Positions 35,978-46,800 of a DNA stretch of 64,000 nt are shown here, piece by piece. The position numbers were made by a program, and so were the translations under genes. A model generated the notes under the pieces. It was not told the origin of the DNA. It did no database searches and was given only the letters and a program-made list of their open reading frames with translations. Origin of the DNA: Pseudoscleropodium purum (taxonomy: Eukaryota > Streptophyta > Bryopsida > Hypnales > Brachytheciaceae); the NCBI GenBank assembly GCA_963969395.1, contig OZ017796.1, positions 20,400,501 to 20,464,500 of the forward strand, read 5' to 3'. Position 1 is the stretch's first letter. Each line of letters begins with the position of its first letter.

Positions 35978-37765
35978 ATGACGACCACTCAAGCAATCCT
36001 CTCGGCCAACCTCGCGGTGGCTCCGTCCAGTTGCGAAAATTCATCGTTTTCCCGGACCTCGAAGGTAACGCTGTCAGTTACAGGATCCTCGTTGTATGGG
36101 TCCATTGCGGGACTTGAAGCTGGAAAGCGGATTGTGAACGTAAGGAAGAGCAGCTGCACGACTACTGTGAGGGCTGCTGTCTCTGTGGAAACCGAGCCTG
36201 CTGCTCCCAAGCAGCAACAGAAGAGTCAATATGACATCACCTCGCTCACCACGTGGTTGTTGAAGAAGGAGCAAGCGGGCGTGATTGATGGCGAGCTCAC
36301 CATTGTGCTGTCCAGTATCGCCCTGGCGTGCAAGCAAATTGCGTCGCTGGTGCAGAGAGCTGGCATCTCCAACATGACTGGCTTGCAGGGCGCTTCCAAC
36401 GTCCAAGGCGAGGACCAAAAGAAGCTCGATGTCATCTCTAACGAGGTGAGCCTCAAGAAAATTAATTCAAAATGTCAACCTTCTCAAACAGTCCGGTCAT
36501 ACATTGCGGAATCCGTAATTCAGTGGAACAGTGTCCCTTCTTCCATGCACGGCTTAGCTCTTTTGAATCCCGAGTCTATGCTGCTGCTCATGTGATAATT
36601 TGCAGTGTATGATTATCGATACTGCTGTAGAAATTCGCGCATCGCCCACAATTTGATTGCGCATGCTGAAGTGAGTGACTCTTTTCCTCTGAATGCAGGT
36701 GTTCTCAAGCTGCTTGCGTTCAAGCGGGCGGACGGGTATCATCGCTTCCGAGGAAGAGGACGTCCCCGTGGCTGTGGAGGAAAGCTACTCCGGCAACTAC
36801 ATTGTCGTGTTCGACCCTCTCGACGGCTCCTCTAACATCGACGCTGCGGTTTCGACTGGCTCCATTTGGGGCATCTACAAACCTAATGAGGAATGCTTGA
36901 CTAACCTCGGGGAAAGTCCAACCGTAAGCGCCGCCCTACTCCCTTCCGAAATTAGGGTTTGACACAAAACCAACACTGCATTTCGTTCGTAAATTTTGCT
37001 TCACCGACACCCCTTCGATCTCTCACTTGACAGGTGCCCAATGCAGATTGACGAGGTCGCAGAGAATTGCGTCGTGAACGTGTGTCAGCCAGGAAGCAAC
37101 TTGCTATCCGCAGGCTACTGCATGTACTCGAGCTCCGTGATCCTGGTCCTATCGGTGGGCGATGGCGTCTACGGCTTCACCCTGGACCCCCTGTACGGGG
37201 AATTTGTGCTCTCTCACGACAAAATCCGAATCCCAAAGTCAGGCAAGATCTACTCTATGAACGAAGGCAACTACGCGCTCTGGGACGATAATCTCAAGAA
37301 GTACGTCGACAGCTTGAAGGACCCGGGCACGTCCGGGAAACCTTACTCCGCTCGCTACATCGGCAGCCTGGTGGGTGACTTCCACCGGACGATGCTGTAC
37401 GGCGGAATCTATGGCTACCCGAAGGATGCCAAAAGCAAGACGGGGAAACTCCGGTTGCTCTACGAGTGCGCCCCCATGAGCTACTTGGCGGAGCAAGCCG
37501 GCGGCAGAGGCTCCGACGGCCACCAACGAATTCTCGACATCCAACCCGAGCAGGTGCTCGATCAGCAATCTCCTTCCCATGTGCATTCCAATTTTTCCCT
37601 TTCAAAATTGCCTCCTTGAATTTTTATCCCCGAATTGCATCACTTGCTTTTCAGATCGAATTGTGTCTGACACCTTTGGGATTGATTGAGCAGGTCCATC
37701 AACGAGTGCCGCTCTACGTCGGGAGCACAGAGGAGGTGGAGAAGCTGGAATCCTTCCTTGCTTAG
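35978..37765 (+). CDS. cpFBP1: Plastid fructose-1,6-bisphosphatase, redox-regulated form
   Basis: This enzyme hydrolyses fructose-1,6-bisphosphate to fructose-6-phosphate in the stromal Calvin-Benson cycle. Four exons, 35,978-36,445, 36,699-36,923, 37,047-37,553 and 37,694-37,765, encode 423 aa with closed phases, the usual length for the plastid precursor. Residues 1 to ~75 are Ser/Thr/Ala-rich and look like a transit peptide. The mature part starts near YDITSLTTWLLKKEQAGVID. Visible catalytic motifs include the metal-binding FDPLDGSSNID and the substrate-binding YIGSLVGDFHRTMLYGGIYG and GKLRLLYECAPM stretches. The light-regulatory loop is present, with one Cys in NEECL and two in NCVVNVCQPG. 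These three correspond to the thioredoxin-f-controlled cysteines of the spinach and pea enzymes. Exon 3 begins inside this loop. The C-terminus HQRVPLYVGSTEEVEKLESF is typical. The start ATG opens the only plausible transit peptide. Confidence 0.96.
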
Positions 37766-38628
37766 CTTGTCGAAACCTCATGAATTCTTTCAGAAGATGC
37801 TGTCTGTCGATCCATTCAACTTGACGCCGGCCATTGCCTCGTGAGAGATTGCGCATGCATCCCCTCGTAAAATGCGTCTCTAATCATTTCTGCACATTGA
37901 ATTGCTCTCTAATTGTTTTCTGCAAGCAGTTTTGTTGGCCATAGTGAGCTTCTGGACTCTGGAGCACTATCTTCCTGTTCTGATTGAGGAGTTAGAGGCG
38001 TTAGCATTAGGAGGAGGGATCTTAGGTGAAAATACTCTCCAATGTATGTCAACCATCCAAAAACGGTTGGAGTTCCTCTCTCTTACTTAGCATTTGATCC
38101 TAGGTGTGCAACCACTGCAGGAATGGAGATGGGTGTCTTGTGTGGTTAGCACTCATGGTAGCATTGTAATAATTTTTTTATTACTTTAGTGTAGGTCTGG
38201 TAATGTCAAATTCCATTTGTAAGTTATTCAAAAGGATTTTTAAGATTTACGCCAACAAATGGCCTTAGTCCTTGAAACTTTGTGGAGGATAATACATGTC
38301 TAATGAATGACTCTTTGAGAAAATGTAGAACAAAGAATTAATGCACTAATTCCTCTATCTTTAGTGATTACCTTGGTGGCAAGTTTGTGTATTCATATTC
38401 TTCCAAAGTTAACAATTATATGACTGAGTTTCAATTATGCATGGCTCAAGTATAGCAAAGCTATATAAGTCAAAAGTATCAAGCAAGCAAACTAAGTAAC
38501 AAGAATCCAAAATGAGCTTCGATTGTGCATGGCTCAAGTATAGCAAAGCTATATAAATCAAAAGTAATGGTTAAGCAAATTAAGTAACAAGAATCCAAAA
38601 TGTAGTTAGGATTCTCAAAATACCTTTT
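37766..38628. other. FBPase downstream region
   Basis: Holds the 3' untranslated region and then a return to A/T-rich repeat DNA from about 38,150. A diverged direct repeat (GAGTTTCAATTATGCATGGC at 38,427; GAGCTTCGATTGTGCATGGC at 38,514), both followed by TCAAGTATAGCAAAGCTATA, has an 87-base spacing. Confidence 0.6.
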
Positions 38629-39243
38629 TAACCCCTAATTGCTCAAGGCACCAAAATCTGGTATTTGTAAAACTTTGAAGTTAAATAAAACCTAATGAAG
38701 TTATTTTTAGTAATTTCTATTTTTTTAAAGTTCTTCTTGAAGTCTAGTTTTAATATCAAAAATCCAATCTTGAAAATAAATGATAGTGATTTTTTTATTC
38801 AAGTTTTTGTGCAAGGGTATGCATTGCAATCTTAACTTCCCATAGTATTGAGAGCTCTTAGAAATGAGCCTCAAATGCACTAGATCTTGGAGAAAAAATC
38901 ACATTCAAAATTCATATAAAAAATTATAGAGTAAATTTTTAAAAGCCATAAGTATATGTTAGGCCATTTAACCTCCTTTAATTTTGATTACCAACTTTTC
39001 AAATTTGATTTGTGAAATGAAGATAGAAAAACTTCACATCACTTTTGTAGTTCTAACCCTCTCATGGTCAAACATTATAGTCTTTCACTCCATATTTAGA
39101 GATATTGTTGTATTTTATTCTCCTATACAATCTCTAACTTATCTAGTTTGAATTCGTAAAGTTACAATTCAAAAAAAATTGATACAACTTATCAATATGT
39201 TGGCATTTTGTTTTCAAAAGAAGTCTTCAACATTTAGGGGTTA
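38629..39243 (+). mobile_element. TTAACCCCTAA-terminal element, copy 1 (615 bp)
   Basis: The ends are TAACCCCTAATTG and CATTTAGGGGTTA, inverted repeats bordered by TTAA on both sides. The body aligns in order with 41,984-42,626: GGCACCAAWWTCT, TTAAATAAAACCTAA, TAGTATCAAAAATCCAAT, TTGTGCANGGGTRTNCATTGCAATCTT, CTTGGAGAAAA, TATCAATATGTTG. It encodes nothing. The terminal structure is like the 30,526-31,452 element but the interior differs, so it is a second subfamily. Confidence 0.7.
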
Positions 39244-41983
39244 AGGTAGTTATGGAGGATAGTGAGTTAACATATTGGGGGCATTGTATATACTATCCCA
39301 TGTGAAGGTTAGATTCAAATATAAATTATGTATTTTTTGGAATGTTTGGAATATTACAAGTGAATGTTTTGAGGTGATAGTGTAAAACCATGTACAAGCC
39401 TAATAGTAGGATAGTCAAGGAATAATTTTTGTACATGTGGTATGTAGCTATTGAACAAAAATCATTTCCAATTCCCTACATTGAAACACTCAATCTCCAA
39501 ATTCACTTCCTTCCTCCTCAATTGCTTTCTTCATGCAACAAACCCTAAATTACATTAAAAAAATTCAATTTCTCATTTTTTCTTTTTATGTAAAACTTTT
39601 ACATTCAATCCTAAACCCAGAAAACCCTAATCTCTTCAACATTTTTTTCTTCAATCTCATACTACTAAAATTTGTCTTTTTCATGTTGCTAAAATTCTCT
39701 CAAATGAATTAATTTGAATTCATTCTTTGAAGTTAATTAGTTTGAATTCATTCTTTGAAATGAATTACATTGAATTCATTATCTCAAATGAATTCATTTG
39801 AATTTGTTCTATGAAATGAATTCATTAGAAATTTTTCTATGAAATGAATTGTACAAAAATTTAATTAAATCCTTCAATAAATTTAGTTTCAATTATTTCT
39901 CTACGATCAATTACATTTTTTAAAGTCAATTATAATGCATAGTTCATAAATTAATGAAATTAATTAATTTGAATATTTGATTTACATATTACATGTTTAT
40001 ATGAAGAAACATAAATGAAGTCCTATCATCACTACCACATACATATACTACACGACCAAATGGCACCATTGTTACCATTCCAAAAGGAATTATTGTGTTT
40101 TTTTTCAAATCATGTGACTAGTGTGACTTCTACAACATTTTTTTTCTTAATTCACATCACACGGCAATAGAGGGTGGTCTTAGGTTTTTTTAATCTCATT
40201 TGACGGTTGCTATTTTTTCACTTTAGGGAATAATTAATAAAAATAGTTTGCTTGACAATTCTCAAGAGTAGTCTAAAGTGTTGCAAATTTTTTTCATCCA
40301 TATGACCATATTGCCTAATTTTTTAATTTTTCTGAAAACCTACATCATATTGTAAGCCTTTCATGATAGGTTTTTCCAAACAAAAAAACCTAAAAGTTGC
40401 CAAATACAAAAAAATTTGGATGGTGAAATGTTGAAACTCTAACACCAATGACTCTAGCTATTGAGACCTTTTGCTTTGGAAAAAAAAAGAATTTTGGCAC
40501 TCAAGTGCTGAATTAGACCTTTAGGTACAATAGTATAAAACCACTTTCTAATTTGTGTGGCTTAAACTTTTTATTCTATATATTAGATTTTATTAAAGTC
40601 TATTAAAACTTGATAAAATTGTAATAGCAGGTACTTAATCTTAATAAGAATTTAGTAAAATAATGTCAAAAGATCATATTGAATTTCTTTCTTCTCTTTA
40701 TGGTAAATTTATATTAGAATTTGATAAAATTATTAAAAGAAACACATTTAACCAATTAGAGTAGAAAATTGTCAAAAATATAATTCTAGAAAATAGAAAT
40801 TTAGATAATGGAAATATAGAGTTGCTTTTATACTAATAATGTACAATATTAGTAAATTATGACAATTGCAATACAAGAAATGAGATACCATTGATAAACA
40901 CTAGCAATCTTCACTTAAAGTTCATAAGCATTTGGAACTTGAGGGCTCCAACGTTTTTTATTAGAATTACTTGAATCCCTCTAAATTTTGTTAAAATAAT
41001 TTAATGTTGATATTCAAATTATAAAATTATATGTTATATTCTATATTGTAAAAAAATGTATAAATTAAAATTGAAATCATTGTAAATTGGAAAATTTTTA
41101 AGCACTTTAAGAAATCCCTTGAACCTTGTTGATTATGATTCAAAGAGTCAATGCATGGCTCATTTTAGAAAAATTATTATTCAAAATTTAGAATTCAAAA
41201 TTTTATACATGTATACAATAATGCAAATAAAGATCCACATATAGAATCTTTACAATTTACCAAAAGCTAGTTAAACATTAAATTTGATAATAAATTTCAA
41301 TCCTAATCTTATAGAATGTTTTATATAATTCGATTTTCTATAAATAATTTAGTATTTGACTAGTATAGTTTATACTTTCCAAATCTATTTTTTCATATAA
41401 TTTTCTTTTTGAAAAAATATTTTCCAAAAATTATAAAATTTTCTTTTTAAATTTGTCTTTTACTAACCTTAATAGTTTGTTATGGTAGCATTTGCAAAAG
41501 CAAAATTTTTGTGTCTTTAGAAAAATGTAGGTGATTGGAAAAATATGTTTTCATTTCCAAAATATGGAAGAGTTGCTTGAATGCATTTTTTAATGGAGTT
41601 GGATATTTCTTCATTGCCAATTTATTTGACTTTCATACATAAGAAGATACTTAATTTATGAATTGAATAGTGTACATTTGACAACTTTCAAATCTTTATT
41701 CTTGACATGAATTGAAGCCATAAGTATGATTTTTTTTAATCCAATTAGTGAAATGAAGCTAATCAAGCCTACTTTGTGCTTCAACTTGACATTTGACAAA
41801 TTTCTTAAATTCAATATTTAATTGCAATTTGAGTTTTGGACTTGTAATCATAGTTTATAGATTTTCAAATTTTAGAATGGTACAATAATGTGATTTGATA
41901 TGATAATTTTATTATAATTCCATTTGTACATATTGTAAGGTGAAAACTATCCATGTATCTATTCCTACACAATAAACTTCTAT
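39244..41983. other. AT-rich gene-free block between two like elements
   Basis: About 2.7 kb without coding signal. It contains the 28-bp tandem array at 39,702-39,849. I looked for retrotransposon protein motifs, because the flanking copies could be taken for long terminal repeats, and saw none. Confidence 0.5.
39702..39849. repeat. Tandem repeat, 28-bp unit, 5.3 copies, self-complementary unit
   Basis: Units start at 39,702, 39,730, 39,758, 39,786 and 39,814 with a partial sixth. The unit is close to AAATGAATTNATTTGAATTC followed by ATTCTTTG. The AATGAATT/AATTCATT words make each unit nearly palindromic, so the array can fold in many registers. Confidence 0.9.
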
Positions 41984-42626
41984 TAACCCCTAAATGCCTG
42001 AGGCACCAATTCTAGTGTTAATAATATTTTGAAATTAAATAAAACCTAACCAAGTTGCTATTATTATTAGATAATATTTTTGAGTTTTTTTTTTTAAGTT
42101 CAGTTTTAGTATCAAAAATCCAATTTTGATAATGATTGATTATAATTTTTTTATTCAAGATTTTGTGCATGGGTGTTCATTGCAATCTTGACTTTTTGTA
42201 GTGTGAGAGTTCTTATAAATGAGCTACAAATACATTAAATCTTGGAGAAAATTCATATTAGAAATTCATTTTAAAAATTTATAAAAGAGATTTTAAGAAG
42301 TCGTAAATTGATTGGATTTATATATGTTATATCCTTTAACCTTGTATTTTTAGTGACCAATTTTTTAGATTTGACATTTTAAAAGAGGATTGAAAGACTT
42401 CAAGTCACTTTCATAGTTTTTAACACCATGATCAAATATTATAATCTTTCAATTCATTAGCAATATTGTTGTATTTTCTTTTCCTATATATTCTCTAATA
42501 AATCTAGTTTGAATTTAAATAGTTATAATTCAAAAAAATTGATGCAACTTATCAATATGTTGACTTTTTGTTCAACTTATAGTATATTCCTAAAAGCTCA
42601 AAAAAAGCCTTGGACATTTAGGGATT
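41984..42626 (+). mobile_element. TTAACCCCTAA-terminal element, copy 2 (643 bp)
   Basis: Same orientation and alignable along its length with 38,629-39,243. The left end is intact (TTAACCCCTAAATG); the right end is mutated (CATTTAGGGATT). It has slightly more A/T-run length than the first copy. There is no coding capacity. Confidence 0.7.
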
Positions 42627-43855
42627 TGAGTATAAGTGTCCCTTGAAAGAGTCATTAATCTATCCCCATATTTTATTGTGATAAGTTTACTCCTAATTTT
42701 CTAGATTTTAGTTTTAGATTGAGCTATATAACAATTTCAATGGCCTAGAAAGCTTTCACTTTGAAAATTCATAGAAATTATATTTCATATCCAAAAATTC
42801 AGTTGAATCTCTATTATTGGTCTCTTTACTTGTTTTCTACTAGGCTACTTGTGGTTAACTGGGCTTGTATGCTTCCTTTGCAATGAAATTCTCTTTCATT
42901 TGCATCAAAAAAAAAATTCTAATTTTGTTTCTAAATTTCATAATTTTCAATTGCAAATACTTCAAAAATTTTTTTAAGAAAAAGCTACCTCCAACTAGGT
43001 TGAATTGCTTAATTTGATGATTCTAGGTATTTCTACCTTAGTTGCAAAATGGGAGCCTATCGATTGAGGTTTGAAAAAGTAGTCGTAGGCCCATGCTTTC
43101 AGGGTTAAAATGGGTTTTTTTATTCTTTAAAAAATTAAAGAACAGGGAATTAGGAATATTATCCAGGAAGAGATTCAATGAGAGAAAGACGGCTGGAAGA
43201 TCGTGAGTCATCCTCCACTTCGCGCCATGCGGAGACGGCATCGCTAGGGTTTCATGCTCGAAGAACGGAGCTCTCTTACTGAAGAACGATAGCCGAAGTT
43301 ACTGCAGGAACGAGGCTTGGAGGGATTGGATTTATGCTTGGTGCCGCGGTCAGTACCGTGCTGATGGTTAAGGTTGATGAAGCCAAACCAAAATTAACTT
43401 GGCAAACAAGACTTTTGGCCGGTTTTGTGTGAAGTTCGACAGTTGACAACTGTGGTGATGCTGGGCGTGAGTTTGTGAGAGAACGGGAAGACTGTTGGAT
43501 TGGTTTCAGAGCCGTATGGTATTAGGAAGAAGTCACAGAGCTTTGTCGATCTCCCAGAGGAAGGGAGAATTGAATTTTAGGGCGAAGGTTGGAGACTTCT
43601 GGAGGGAACTCAGTGGTGATTGAGCTGAAGAGGAGTGAACATGCTTTTATATACCAGCCGCACTTCCCGTCTTTGTGGTGTGTGGAGGAGGCTGCTTTGG
43701 AAGCATTCACGTTCCGACGCTTGGTGGACATTCTTCGTGTGACTTCGATTTTATTGGAGCGTTAGTGAGAAACTGCTGGTTGCTGAATTGACAATTCGTC
43801 AGCGTAGGCGTGCAAGAACTTACGAGTTAGTTGAAATTGTGAGTGGAATTAGTTC
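42627..43855. other. Repeat-block edge and upstream region of the STY kinase gene
   Basis: Bases 42,627-43,030 are A/T-rich repeat DNA. From about 43,040 the sequence changes to island-type composition and likely holds the promoter and 5' leader of the kinase gene. Minus-strand ORFs of 67-70 codons here have no features. Confidence 0.5.
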
Positions 43856-46800
43856 ATGGAGATTGAGTCGGATCAACCGATAATAATGACGACAACCTCC
43901 AGGGGCGGAGTTCCCTCGTCTAATCAAGTGCGCCATCAGAAGAAAAAGGAAGTGTGTGAGAGAATTTTGAGTCAACTCGCAGATATTGGTCACGGATCTG
44001 TTGAGAAACCTGGATTTGCTGAGGAACTGCAATCACACTTCAACCGACTGCCGACGAGGTACTTTGACATTCTTCTTAGCCGTCGAAACGCTGTACCATT
44101 GTGAAACTAATTTTCATTGAACCTTCTGTGCGTGCGAAGTTGTAAAGATTTGCTCAATTAAGCGTACTAGAAAACTAATTTACTGATTTTATACTTACTA
44201 TCAGGGAAAACCACATTCCATACATAGCTTGCAATTGTAATGAGATCGCAAGCTTCTATTCGTTTAGTTGTTGCATCACGCTCAACGATGTATTTTTGCG
44301 GGATTGATGATTTCTTTTGGAATGTTACAGATATGCCCTTGACGTCCATATCGACAGAACAGAAGACATCCTCACTCACAAGCGACTTCTTCAAGAGGCT
44401 CAGATTCCGGAGAACAGACCAGCATTTTGTGTCCGCGCTGTTCAGGTATTTAGGTCACATCTATCTAGGGTTCATCGTGTTTAGCTGGTTGTGAACTCGT
44501 AGTTTTCATTTATGCTTGTGTTGAAATGGAAGCAGCAGCTTGTAGGTGCCATGAAGAGCTGTAGGAAATGTTTTCGATTGGTGTTGGCCGACCAGCTTGA
44601 GTGGTGTGGGACTGAAGTTCTTCAGTCCATAAGTACGTCCCTAAGTACGGACAGTGGTAGTCGATGACATTGCTAATTGACGTAATTCTCGATGGTTTTC
44701 TAGCTTGCTTATAAGTCTTCCGTCGATAGACTAGTCACTTTTGGCAGTAGCTCGTAAACAGCGATGATCCGGGGTGGTAGATTGCAAAGCATGAAGTGAG
44801 TTGGCAAAGTTGAAAAGGTTTTGAAATTCTCGGTTGATACGATGGCAGATTTTTCCAGTTGATTCTCAGGACGAAGCCACTAGTCCAGCCTCTATCAACG
44901 ACGTTGGTGGCAGTCGGTCTGCAACAAAGATGAGGTATAATTAGATTGATTGCTGATTGTGTCAATTGCGGCGTACGCAAGTGTTGTGCTGTTTGTTTAG
45001 GTCTTCTGAAAAGATTTATACAAGTTAACAAAAGTTATTTTCGTTGCAATGTTAGCTAGGGGTTCTCTTATATAACTGGAGTCTACTACTACTTGCGCAT
45101 CAAATTCTAGCTTCAGACCTTAGCTTTTGTCAGTTTATCCACAGTGATTCTTTTGGATCAGATTGGCATTTCCAGCCTTTGGATCATCACCAAATCTTGA
45201 GGCACTTGCATTGGACTTTAACAACAAAACAGCGAATGATGACAATGACAGTAATCATTCTGGAAGGTATCAGCGTCGAACTTTTTCCATGTGTGTTAAT
45301 CATTTCCATCTTCCTATTTGAACTCAATTGGATATGGAGACTCTCTTTATGCCAGAAATTATTCATGATGCGCTTTAGAACTCTTTGTATTCGATGATGA
45401 GACGTGTATTATGTTTCTTGAGTGTTGGCAGTGCGAATCAACTCTATTTACCGATGCACGAAGTCACTTTTGCAACTATCGATAAACCTAAGCTTCTCAG
45501 CCAGGTGATTAGAGGTCACTCTGCGACTGACTTATGATAGCACGACATATTGATCCAAAATCTGTCACGATAGTGATGTGGCATCTTATTTGACACTTTT
45601 TATATCACGCGATGAACACATATTTGGCGACGAGGTCATAAAAATATTGTAGTGTGAATGGTAGATAGATTCAGACACCTGAGGTGTATCTTATAGTTCA
45701 TCCAAGAGTCACGTCACAAATTCGTCCTAGTCAAGTTACAAGTCGATCTACAGGTTTAGTAATATATTCCTGGGTTTGACTTGTGCAGATGTCAGCTTTG
45801 CTTGCCGATGTTGGTTTAAATATTCGTGAAGCCCATATCTTTTCAACAACAACTGGTTACTCTTTGGACGTGTTCGTCGTGGATGGCTGGCCAACAGAGG
45901 TATGACATTGAGATTATGTATCTTGAACATTTTCCAATGACTTGTGGATATTAGTTGTTCTTGTTAACTTCTTTAAGTCTGGAAAAACCATAGCCGTTGT
46001 TGGCTGGTTTTACTATATTCACCCTGTTAAGCAAATTCTCTGTAGCTGGTGTATTCTACCTGAATATTTAGGTAGTAACTTTTATCAGCTTCGGGTTTGA
46101 GGAACTTTGCGTTGCCCGTACCTAAAGTCAAGGTGCGTTTGTTCAGCTGTTATCTTTGTATGCAGGAAACTCAAGACTTGACACGAGCTTTGTCTAACGC
46201 TCTATCAGCCATAGAGGTACAAAGCAAACCGAAATGTCTTTGAAATTTTTCTTACGTGTCAGTACTTGGGAATAATAACTTGCCTCAAATTCCAGGTTTG
46301 CATAGTGGGGTTTTATTTTTTATTGTGTTCTTACGGTGTGCTAAGGATGTCCTTTTGCTGGCTTCATCTGGAGCCTACAATGAATAGCCTTGATGTACTT
46401 CCTAGCAGTGCGGTAGATGCCCAAATATCTCGTGATACAATATCTGTTGGTCTTCTGGAGAGTGTAAAACGGGTGATTTATTGTAGTCTCCCCGTGCTTG
46501 TAGTTGTCCCGTACGTGTATTAAGTACAGTGTAGTGTTTCAAGGCTTCTTTCAAAGAAGTCTGTCGTAGTGCTGGTCATCCCATGTTCAGGTCAGGAGCA
46601 GCTTTATTTGTGAAAATTGAGGAATTCTCTCTACATGATCTATCTAGACATAATAGCCAATGCACCAACCATTTCCAAGGTTGAGACTGTGTCGCTTACT
46701 TTGGATACACGTATATGGACTGTTCATTTTTAATAAGTTACTGGAACTTGAACTTCAGAAAGAAGTCTGGGAAAAAACCCTTCCAAAGAATGAAATGCCT

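Noticed and set aside
37239..37605. Minus-strand ORFs of 103-115 codons over FBPase exon 3
   Set aside because: Shadows of a strongly supported exon.
39702..39849. CRISPR-like array
   Set aside because: Units are directly adjacent with no unique spacers, and the DNA is a plant nuclear genome.
38629..42626. LTR retrotransposon with two ~630-bp LTRs
   Set aside because: The copies start TTAACCCC and end GGGGTTAA rather than TG...CA, and the interval shows no gag-pol motifs, primer site or polypurine tract.
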